This document shows, one piece after another, positions 57,231-64,000 of a stretch of DNA of 64,000 nt. A model generated the notes under the pieces. The model was not told the origin of the DNA, searched no databases, and saw only the letters and a program-made list of their open reading frames with translations. Source of the DNA: Candidatus Fokinia cryptica (GTDB taxonomy: Bacteria; Pseudomonadota; Alphaproteobacteria; Rickettsiales; Midichloriaceae); the NCBI RefSeq assembly GCF_034359305.1, contig NZ_CP110343.1, positions 83,823 through 147,822 of the forward strand, given 5' to 3'. Positions within the stretch are counted from its first letter, which is position 1. Every line of letters begins with the position of its first letter. The position numbers and the translations under genes are program-made.

Positions 57231-58526
57231 ATGAAGCGCTACTGTTCTGCACAACACTTCTTCAGTGGCGTGATGTACATGTTAGTAATGTGTATGGTTA
57301 TAATACATCCTGTTCTTGGTGCTACTAATAAATATAGTAAGGTAAAGTACACACGACCGTTTAGTGGATTATTCTTAACAGCCGGAGCTAGTCTTTCAAT
57401 AATTCCTCAATTAACTTTGAGTTCTCCGGTTATAGTGCAGACAGACTCTACTAAGCGCAAAGTGACAGATGTAAAAAATATAACAAACAGCTCCACGTCT
57501 TTCTTTTCACCCATTATAGGGATTGGTTATGTATTTCCTCATGAAATAAGTTTGATGAGTACGTTTAGTATGAATACATTAAGTGTCCCTCATGATAAAT
57601 TAGTGATATCAGAACAGTTTCATATTGAACAAAGTGCTCTAGAAATAAGTCTTATAAAGTACTTCAATTTGACAAACCTAATAAAGCCGTTCATAGGTGT
57701 ATCAGTTGGTGGAGCAACGATACAGTACAGCTTACGCGGTCTTAAGCAAATTGATGAAGATGGAAACATTTTAAATAAGCGTGCTGTTCCTTTGGCAAAT
57801 TCACAAGTACGCCAACTTGTGGACTTTAATCAATTTGCTTTTTATGTTCAAGATACAAAAAGTGGGCAATCAAAATCTTCAAATAAAGTATGTGTTGTAG
57901 AATCTATAGGTAATACATGCAAATCAGTACAGTATTTAAATGGTAAAAATATTCTAGATTTCGGATATACTAAGAACGATACTCCAGTCAAAATTTTACT
58001 AGGAGATGCGACCGGTGATGGGAATGTAGAAACTGAAAAAAACAATTCTGCCTTCCTAGGTGTGCAAGGAGGACTTGCTTTTAGACACTGCAATATGCAG
58101 CTTGAGATTTTTGGTACTGTCAGATTTCAAGACACAAGATTGAAATTGCAAAATAATCTCTTTGGCTCTTACGATATACAAAATAAGTTAGTAAATACTT
58201 ACACTCATGAAAATATCACTAAGATACTTGATGATAGAGGGAGGTATTATGTAATACCAGTTCAGGAAGATGGAGAATGCAGTACTTTTACTGAAAATCA
58301 AGCATGCAACAGCCTTAATAACGATCTTTCAGATATGCCTACTGCATTCTTACAAGGTGGACAGCTAATGAAATTGGAACTTGGGGCAATAAGATATTTT
58401 TTTACGGAAGAGTATAAAGCCGCAATAGAAAGTATAAAAACAGATAGTAAAACTATGATAATTGATGGAGATATTGTACAAAATATAAATTATAGCGTTG
58501 GAACGAGGCTTTCTGTATCATTTTAA
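57231..58526 (+). CDS. Probable outer-membrane beta-barrel surface protein
   Basis: 431 residues. An N-terminal signal peptide is likely (hydrophobic core MYMLVMCMVIIHPVLGA). The body has Gly/aromatic strands (FSGLFLTAGASLSIIP, PIIGIGYVFPHE, IKPFIGVSVGGATIQY, FLGVQGGLAFRHC) with long polar loops and ends NYSVGTRLSVSF, a BAM-type terminal Phe. Family not recognised; it recalls the P44/Msp2-type surface antigens of Anaplasmataceae only in layout. tRNA-Leu lies upstream and nuoH downstream. Confidence 0.65.
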   Translation: MKRYCSAQHFFSGVMYMLVMCMVIIHPVLGATNKYSKVKYTRPFSGLFLTAGASLSIIPQLTLSSPVIVQTDSTKRKVTDVKNITNSSTSFFSPIIGIGYVFPHEISLMSTFSMNTLSVPHDKLVISEQFHIEQSALEISLIKYFNLTNLIKPFIGVSVGGATIQYSLRGLKQIDEDGNILNKRAVPLANSQVRQLVDFNQFAFYVQDTKSGQSKSSNKVCVVESIGNTCKSVQYLNGKNILDFGYTKNDTPVKILLGDATGDGNVETEKNNSAFLGVQGGLAFRHCNMQLEIFGTVRFQDTRLKLQNNLFGSYDIQNKLVNTYTHENITKILDDRGRYYVIPVQEDGECSTFTENQACNSLNNDLSDMPTAFLQGGQLMKLELGAIRYFFTEEYKAAIESIKTDSKTMIIDGDIVQNINYSVGTRLSVSF

Positions 58527-58587
58527 TACTGCTGTATTACAAGAAAGGATTATAACTGCTTTTTAGTAAATATTTCTCACCGATCTA

Positions 58588-59559
58588 ATGAGTATCATTA
58601 TTTCATCAATCATTTTATTGCTGTGCATTTTACTTGTAACGGCTTATCTTACTTTAATTGAGAGGAAGTTGATAGGATTTATGCAGCTTAGAGTAGGCCC
58701 AAGTATGGTAGGGGTGTTTGGGATATTACAACCAATGGCTGATGCAATTAAACTGCTGTTTAAAGAGCCAATAATACCACATAAAGCAGATAAAATATTA
58801 TTTCTAGTGGCTCCGCTGATTACTATGACTATCGCACTATTTGCATGGGTAGCTATACCTATAGGAGGGAACTTCTACATTAGTGATCTAAATTTGGGTA
58901 TTTTGTTTGTTCTATCTGTTTCCTCTCTTTCGGTATATAGTATCATATTAGCTGGACTTGCAAGCAATTCTAAGTATCCATTCTTAGCAGCCATAAGAGC
59001 AACTGCTCAAATGCTTTCGTACGAGTTAACGATGGGATTATGTATTCTTTCTGTCGTTACAATCGCAGGTAGTGGTAATCTCACAGATATAGTGTACATG
59101 CAAGTAGATATGCATTGGATTTTAAGATGTTTGATGTTACCTATAGGTTTACTATTCTTTATATGTACTCTTGCAGAGACAAATAGACATCCTTTTGATT
59201 TAGCAGAGGCAGAAAGCGAACTTGTGGCGGGATATCATTCGGAGTACTCTTCTATGCAGTTCGCGATGTTTTTTCTAGGAGAATATGCTAATATGGCATT
59301 GATGAGTAGCTTAACTACGCTTTTATTTTTAGGAGGATGGTCAGTACCATTTGGTATACAATCTCTCGAGTGCATTCCATCAGTGATATGGTTCTTAGTA
59401 AAGACCTTAGGATGTTTAATGTTATTTATAATAGTGAGAGGAGTTCTGCCAAGGTATCGATACGACCAACTTCTTAAAATAGGATGGGGGCGTTTACTAC
59501 CAACATCATTCATTTTATTTATGTTAGTTACCGTTACAAAATACTACTTAACACACTAA
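58588..59559 (+). CDS. nuoH: NADH-quinone oxidoreductase subunit H, stand-alone
   Basis: 323 residues, eight to nine membrane helices. NuoH joins the membrane and peripheral arms of complex I at the quinone site. Seen: YLTLIERKLIGFMQLRVGPS (family: ERKxxxxxQxRxGPNxxG), QPMADAIKLLFKEPIIP, LAETNRHPFDLAEAESELVAGYH (shown as AETNRHPFDLAEAESELVAG) and RGVLPRYRYDQLLKIGW. Intact. It lies outside any nuo cluster, followed 10 bp later by argS. Confidence 0.96.
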   Translation: MSIIISSIILLLCILLVTAYLTLIERKLIGFMQLRVGPSMVGVFGILQPMADAIKLLFKEPIIPHKADKILFLVAPLITMTIALFAWVAIPIGGNFYISDLNLGILFVLSVSSLSVYSIILAGLASNSKYPFLAAIRATAQMLSYELTMGLCILSVVTIAGSGNLTDIVYMQVDMHWILRCLMLPIGLLFFICTLAETNRHPFDLAEAESELVAGYHSEYSSMQFAMFFLGEYANMALMSSLTTLLFLGGWSVPFGIQSLECIPSVIWFLVKTLGCLMLFIIVRGVLPRYRYDQLLKIGWGRLLPTSFILFMLVTVTKYYLTH

Positions 59560-59569
59560 GAAAGTTGCT

Positions 59570-61267
59570 ATGATAGGAGGAATAAAATCTCAAATAAGGG
59601 AAATTATAACATGTTTTCTACATAACTCTGGCTATCAAAATACTGCTGTACGTGTAAGAAAAAATGCGTTTTTGCAGAATTCTTACCAAACAGATATTCT
59701 ATTTGAATTAGCAAAAAACACTTCTAAAACTCCACATGATTTGTTTCTAGAGCTTTTTTCTGGTGACGAAATGAGTGACTGTTTTGTTTTTTCTTTTTCT
59801 GGCAACGGTTTTTTAAATATTACTTTGAAAAATGAATTTATATCTCAAAGTTTATTTGAATTTCGAATAGATACACTACCGCGGAAGAATGTTGATGTTG
59901 TAGTAGATTATGCAAGTCCGAATGTCGCAAAAGAGATGCATGTGGGGCATTTACGTTCTGCTGCAATAGGATGTGCTATTTCAAGAATTTTAGAGTTTGC
60001 TGGATATAATATTATAAGGCAACACCATCTCGGAGATTGGGGTACGCAGTTTGGATTTATAATTCAGTTTATTATCGAGAAAGAAATAGAGACTGCTAAT
60101 CTCAGTATGAATGAGATGAATGTCATATATCAGAAAGCAAAAGAGCTATTTGACGAAGATATAGAATTTGAGAAAAGGGCTCGTATCAGGCTTGATAAGC
60201 TACAAAATAGTGATGTAGAGAGCCTTAAAATCTGGGATTTATTAGTGAAAAAGACTACAAAATATCTATCTGATACTTTTGATAGGTTAGAGGTGGATTT
60301 TGATACTAAAAACATCAAAGGTGAGAGTTCATATCGGAAGGAGCTACAAGGAATTGTAGATGACTTGAGAAATAAAAAGATCTGCGAAAAGGATAATGGA
60401 GCTGAGATAGTAAAGATAGATGATAAAGTAGAAATCTTAAAAAAATCTGATGGCACTTATTTATACATAACAACAGATTTAGCCGCTTTAAAGTACAGAG
60501 TCCAAGAAAAGAATGCTAAATGGCTTATATATATTACCGATAATAGACAAATCGATCATTTTAAACATGTCTTTCATATAGCTCGACTAGCAAATTGGGA
60601 TGAAGGAGTGAAGCTATCTCATATAGCTTTTGGAAATGTGTTGGGAAATAACAAAAAGCCTCTCAAAACTCGAGAAGGTAACAATACTCCACTTTCAGAG
60701 TTAATAGAAGCAGCTTGTATTGAAGCTTTTTCAATGATGAAAGGACGTGTAATTTCTGATAGCGTGAAAATTTCTCACACCATAGGTGTAGGAGCTATAA
60801 AATACTTCGATTTAAAAAATGATTATATAAAGGATTATGTATTTCATATGCCTCATGTTTTATCACTGCATGGGTGTACATCAGTTTATATACAAAATGC
60901 TTATATCAGAATACTTTCAATTTTAGAAAAATTTCAGGAATCTCCAGACTCAAAAAACATAGATTTTCAGCATTTAAATTTAGCAGATTACGCTCAATTT
61001 CAAGAAGAAGCTGAAATTTCAGTCGCTTTGAAGGCATTAGAGTTTTGGGATACCTTTGAATTAGTTTTAGAAACATTGAAACCTCATCACTTATCTAGCT
61101 ATCTTTATGAGCTTGCATCTGCATTTCACCTTTTATATGAGAAATGTCAAATTCTGAAAGCATCTCCTAAGGAAAGAAATGCAAGGTTATATTTAGCATA
61201 TACTGTACAAAATATCATCTATCGATCTTTAGACCTTTTAGGTATTAATGTTGTGCGTGAAATGTAA
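59570..61267 (+). CDS. argS: Arginyl-tRNA synthetase
   Basis: 565 residues. ArgRS charges tRNA-Arg. Seen: an N-terminal additional domain, DYASPNVAKEMHVGHLRSA (HIGH motif as HVGH), HHLGDWGTQFGFII, TDLAALKYR, GNVLGNNKKPLKTREGNN (KMSK-like position, here KKPLKTREG) and the DALR anticodon-binding domain near the C-terminus (YLAYTVQNIIYRSLDLLGI). Typical length. It converges on the second ABC exporter with a 10-bp gap. Confidence 0.95.
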   Translation: MIGGIKSQIREIITCFLHNSGYQNTAVRVRKNAFLQNSYQTDILFELAKNTSKTPHDLFLELFSGDEMSDCFVFSFSGNGFLNITLKNEFISQSLFEFRIDTLPRKNVDVVVDYASPNVAKEMHVGHLRSAAIGCAISRILEFAGYNIIRQHHLGDWGTQFGFIIQFIIEKEIETANLSMNEMNVIYQKAKELFDEDIEFEKRARIRLDKLQNSDVESLKIWDLLVKKTTKYLSDTFDRLEVDFDTKNIKGESSYRKELQGIVDDLRNKKICEKDNGAEIVKIDDKVEILKKSDGTYLYITTDLAALKYRVQEKNAKWLIYITDNRQIDHFKHVFHIARLANWDEGVKLSHIAFGNVLGNNKKPLKTREGNNTPLSELIEAACIEAFSMMKGRVISDSVKISHTIGVGAIKYFDLKNDYIKDYVFHMPHVLSLHGCTSVYIQNAYIRILSILEKFQESPDSKNIDFQHLNLADYAQFQEEAEISVALKALEFWDTFELVLETLKPHHLSSYLYELASAFHLLYEKCQILKASPKERNARLYLAYTVQNIIYRSLDLLGINVVREM

Positions 61268-61277
61268 AAAAGACTTT

Positions 61278-63017
61278 TTATATCTCTCCATTTGGTAAAA
61301 ATCCTCCAACTTGTGCATCCCAAAGCTTCTTATATGTGCCTCCTTTCTTCAATAAATTTGCGTGAGTATCATCTTCAATTATGTTACCATTTTCGAATAC
61401 TACTATTCTATCTACAGTAAGCAGTGTAGATAATCTATGAGCTATAATAATAGAAGTTTTATTTTTCATTAATTCAGCAATACTCTTCTGTATGGCGCTT
61501 TCTATTACAGAATCTAAATGAGATGTAGCTTCATCCAGTATAAGAATTGGTGCATTTTTTAGAATTGCTCTTGCAATTGCTATGCGTTGTTTTTGTCCTC
61601 CAGAAAGAATTGAACCTCTCTCTCCCACAAGAGAATCATATCCTTTCGGAAGCTTCGTAATAAAATCGTGGATATGTGCTTTCTTTGCTGCTTCTATTAC
61701 TTCTTGATCAGTTGCGCTAATTTTTCCATATCTAATATTTTCCATAATAGAGCGACTAAACAAAGAAACATCTTGAGGTATTACGGATATAGCATTTCTT
61801 AATGAGTCTTGTCGTACTTGACAGATATCTTGTTTGTCGATGTATATACTGCCGTCGACAATATCATATAACCTCAGAATAAGATTTATGAAAGTAGATT
61901 TACCGCTTCCAGAATAACCGACAAGACCAATTTTCTGCTTCGGTGGTATAGTAATAGATTTATTTAAGAAGAGTGTAGTACTATTCTTATGATGAAATTT
62001 CACATTATGAAATTGAATCATTCCTTCTTTCACTACAAGGGTGGAGGCATTTGGCTTATCTTTAACTCCAGTGTCATATTCTAAAATAGATAAAGCCTGT
62101 TTCAAAGTACCGTAATCTATAATAATTTCTCTTACAACAAAAGTAATATGAAATAATCGGGTGATGATTTCTAAGTTCGTCATAAATACAAGAGCGAAGT
62201 CTCCTGGGGTAATGATTCCTTTTGAGCTACAATATACCATACTAATCAAGCATAGTCCTATATATGAAGAAAATATGAAATGTTGAATTCTAAAATAAGA
62301 TATTAAAGCAGAAGTAGTAGTAATGCTTTTAGTCATTAACTTCTCAAGTTGTATTTTCAATCTGGATTTTTCGTATAAAAGAGATGAAAATATCTTGATA
62401 AACATCATATTTGACACGTAATCATTTACTTCTCCATAAGTATTAATTTCGTATTCTGCTTCCTTTTTAGCTAGTAATCCTATCTTTTTTATTTTGATGT
62501 AACACATTACTACAAATGCCGATACCCATATTAGCATTGTTAATCCGAATATGGGGTGCACTTTAAATAATAGTGCTACGCTTATTATAATAGTCACTAG
62601 TAAATGAAGCGGCTGTATTAATGAAAGTTCCATGATTCTAGGGATGATCTTAGCCGCATCTTTGATTCTAGAAGATATAGTACTTGATGGATGTTCTTGA
62701 AAAAAGTGATGGTCGTATAATCCAATTTTTTTAATAAATTTAATTGCTATGTCTCGTTTTATTTGTGGCATGTATTTTAATTCACACCAATCAAAGAAAT
62801 ACCACAAAAGAAATGTAAGAGCTTGAGCGATACAATACCAAACAACCAACATCCATATTCTATGAAATTGCATTACGCTTACATCATCTATAATAAGTTT
62901 TAGAATGTATGATTTTAGTGGATACTCTAGACCTGATAAAATTATTAAGAACGCAACGAAGTATAAGTAATACTTATAAGGCTTTACGCTTTCTATAATG
63001 AAGGAGCTAACGTTCAT
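61278..63017 (-). CDS. ABC exporter, fused membrane and ATPase domains (second, MsbA-like)
   Basis: 579 residues. Six membrane helices in the first 310 residues, then the ATPase domain: GYSGSGKSTFINLILRLYD (Walker A), IPQDVSLFSRSIMENIRYG (Q-loop), LSGGQKQRIAIARAILKNA (signature), ILILDEATSHLDS (Walker B) and IAHRLSTLL (His switch). The layout is that of MsbA-like and lipid or drug exporters. It differs clearly from the first ABC exporter at 53263, so this is not a recent duplicate. Substrate unknown. Confidence 0.92.
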   Translation of the reverse strand: MNVSSFIIESVKPYKYYLYFVAFLIILSGLEYPLKSYILKLIIDDVSVMQFHRIWMLVVWYCIAQALTFLLWYFFDWCELKYMPQIKRDIAIKFIKKIGLYDHHFFQEHPSSTISSRIKDAAKIIPRIMELSLIQPLHLLVTIIISVALLFKVHPIFGLTMLIWVSAFVVMCYIKIKKIGLLAKKEAEYEINTYGEVNDYVSNMMFIKIFSSLLYEKSRLKIQLEKLMTKSITTTSALISYFRIQHFIFSSYIGLCLISMVYCSSKGIITPGDFALVFMTNLEIITRLFHITFVVREIIIDYGTLKQALSILEYDTGVKDKPNASTLVVKEGMIQFHNVKFHHKNSTTLFLNKSITIPPKQKIGLVGYSGSGKSTFINLILRLYDIVDGSIYIDKQDICQVRQDSLRNAISVIPQDVSLFSRSIMENIRYGKISATDQEVIEAAKKAHIHDFITKLPKGYDSLVGERGSILSGGQKQRIAIARAILKNAPILILDEATSHLDSVIESAIQKSIAELMKNKTSIIIAHRLSTLLTVDRIVVFENGNIIEDDTHANLLKKGGTYKKLWDAQVGGFLPNGEI

Positions 63018-63164
63018 TTAACACGAAGGATAAAATCTGACCGAATGTCGCATGGTCGCATAAACATACGATGACGTCAACAATAGATAAAAACGACTAT
63101 ATGGCAATATAAAAGTTCTTCGATACTTTAGAATGTATGGGTAGTGTTATGGTTAAAAAGATTT

Positions 63165-63424
63165 TCATGTTATCTTTACTTCTAATTCCTCAAATGCTGA
63201 CAAAGAATATTGTATCCTAATTTTATATCTTTTTTCTTGAATACTTATTTCACTAGAAGATTTAGAAATACTATCCTCATCCTTTGTAAAAGTTTCGATA
63301 TTATTTTCGATACTTTCAGCTTCTATTATTTTTACTAAGTATAAAGCTACACTCTACAGTGATAACTACAGTTTAGGACATAGGATATTGTAGAGCGTAA
63401 AACGATTGTAATAAACTCTATCAT
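63165..63424 (-). pseudogene. Possible frameshifted small gene downstream of rplT
   Basis: On the minus strand an ATG at 63424 opens MIEFITIVLRSTISYVLNCS and stops at TAG after 25 codons. The neighbouring frame, read from about 63354 to TGA at 63165, continues VALYLVKIIEAESIENNIE and ends YKIRIQYSLSAFEELEVKIT. Together they would give about 86 residues with a protein-like composition after one frame correction. It starts 37 bp after the rplT stop. No family recognised; a chance open frame is possible. Confidence 0.3.
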
Positions 63425-63461
63425 CCAAAATCTAATATCAGCGCAATTTTAGGGAAGGAGT

Positions 63462-63815
63462 CTACTGATGAGCACTTACTCTATTTACTATCTCGCTAAA
63501 CTGTTCTGGATGACGTATAGCAATTTCTGATAGCATTTTTCTGTTCAGGCCAATTTTACTCTTAAGAAATAGTCCCATGAAGTGAGAGTACTTTAATCCC
63601 TTCTCCCTTAAAGCAGCATTCAGCCTCTGTATCCACAAAGCTCTAAATTCACGCTTACGAACTTTTCTGTCTCTATAAGCATACTGCAACCCTTTATGTA
63701 CTTTCTCAATGGCAACTCTGAAACAGCTTTTAGCACGTCCCCTATAGCCAGATGCCATTTCCAAAATCTTCTTATGTCTCTTGCGAGCAACTACACCACG
63801 TTTTACACGAGCCAT
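63462..63815 (-). CDS. rplT: Ribosomal protein bL20
   Basis: 117 residues. bL20 binds 23S rRNA early in 50S assembly. Seen: [39 protein letters not shown] (family: AxGYxGxRxxxxRxAxxxV), [20 protein letters not shown] (family: AYRDRRxRKRxFRxLWI), [15 protein letters not shown] and [11 protein letters not shown]. All L20 hallmarks are there. It follows rpmI by 72 bp on the same strand, the standard pair. Confidence 0.97.
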   Translation of the reverse strand: MARVKRGVVARKRHKKILEMASGYRGRAKSCFRVAIEKVHKGLQYAYRDRKVRKREFRALWIQRLNAALREKGLKYSHFMGLFLKSKIGLNRKMLSEIAIRHPEQFSEIVNRVSAHQ

Positions 63816-63887
63816 CTCAGAATATTAAATATTAAGTTTAACACGGTACTATCGAATTACAGCGATATCAATATAAAATCAATTTTT

Positions 63888-64000
63888 CTATAAGCCGTAT
63901 GGTATGTACTGCTTTATTCTTATACGCTCCATTTCTGGTAAAATGCAAGTACCACGTTGTTCTCTAAGTTGTCTAGCGGAGCGCTTTCGCATATTATGCC
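63888..64000 (-). CDS. rpmI: Ribosomal protein bL35, C-terminal part (5' end outside window)
   Basis: A frame too short for most ORF callers, read on the minus strand from the window edge to TAG at 63888-63890. The visible 36 residues start HNMRKRSARQLREQRGTCIL and end RIRIKQYIPYGL. This fits the C-terminal half of bL35 (family: KRHxxRKRSxKxxRxxRGTxxL and a final K-YxPxG). Its position just before rplT supports the call. The start lies to the right of the window. Confidence 0.85.
   Translation of the reverse strand, partial: HNMRKRSARQLREQRGTCILPEMERIRIKQYIPYGL

Overview
The window is a gene-dense, AT-rich bacterial chromosome segment that reads as Rickettsiales (Alphaproteobacteria), an obligate intracellular lineage. 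The evidence is a 16S rRNA gene unlinked to 23S/5S, an ATP/ADP-type nucleotide translocase gene, a GapR-like DUF2312 protein, a CarD regulator, pyruvate phosphate dikinase, a cytochrome bd subunit I, and remnants of an alphaproteobacterial gene transfer agent (GTA). Midichloriaceae is a plausible family, but I cannot prove it from sequence alone.

Layout. 0-5.3 kb: end of folP, rppH, then rbfA-maf-rimP and ppdK. 5.6-13.4 kb: RNase J divergent from ispG, a stand-alone rplE (uL5), a MidA-type methyltransferase, gapR and feoAB. 13.4-21.9 kb: SurA-like chaperone, priA, HIT protein, polyprenyl synthase, dnaA, BamE-like lipoprotein, hflC and an unknown protein. 22-25 kb: five GTA/phage head genes in the canonical order (prohead protease, major capsid, adaptor, closure, tail terminator) with a tRNA-Val antisense between the first two. 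25-30 kb: xthA, rho with a perfect parS palindrome at its start, rnhA, a cysteine-free DsbA-like protein and ubiB. 30-41.9 kb: an outer-membrane barrel, a RadC without its metal site, carD, cydA without cydB, terC, rplU-rpmA, dCMP deaminase, rsfS-lepA, trhO, stand-alone rplR (uL18), fabG and a frameshifted ATP/ADP translocase. 42-47.8 kb: tRNA-Ser, two related MFS transporters around a pseudouridine synthase, and ftsI. 48-49.5 kb: 16S rRNA. 50-55 kb, minus strand: rpoH-smr-atpE-gatA, preceded by an ABC exporter; a 35-bp perfect palindrome lies upstream of rpoH. 55-64 kb: RDD protein, third MFS, tRNA-Leu, second outer-membrane protein, nuoH, argS, second ABC exporter, a frameshifted small ORF, rplT and the end of rpmI.

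Taken together: the genes mostly serve translation and RNA processing (RbfA, RimP, RsfS, LepA, L5, L18, L20, L21, L27, L35, Rho, RNase J), respiration and quinones, envelope transport, and import from the host (ATP/ADP translocase, MFS proteins, FeoAB). Complex subunits usually encoded together (L5/L18 from the spc operon, AtpE, NuoH, GatA, CydA, HflC) each stand alone, so this genome is heavily rearranged.

The most unusual observation is the 3' end of the 16S gene. The invariant GGATTA is followed by CTTTACAG instead of CCTCCTTA, so the anti-Shine-Dalgarno core is missing, and most genes here also lack a recognisable Shine-Dalgarno sequence. I saw no CRISPR array, insertion sequence or integrase.
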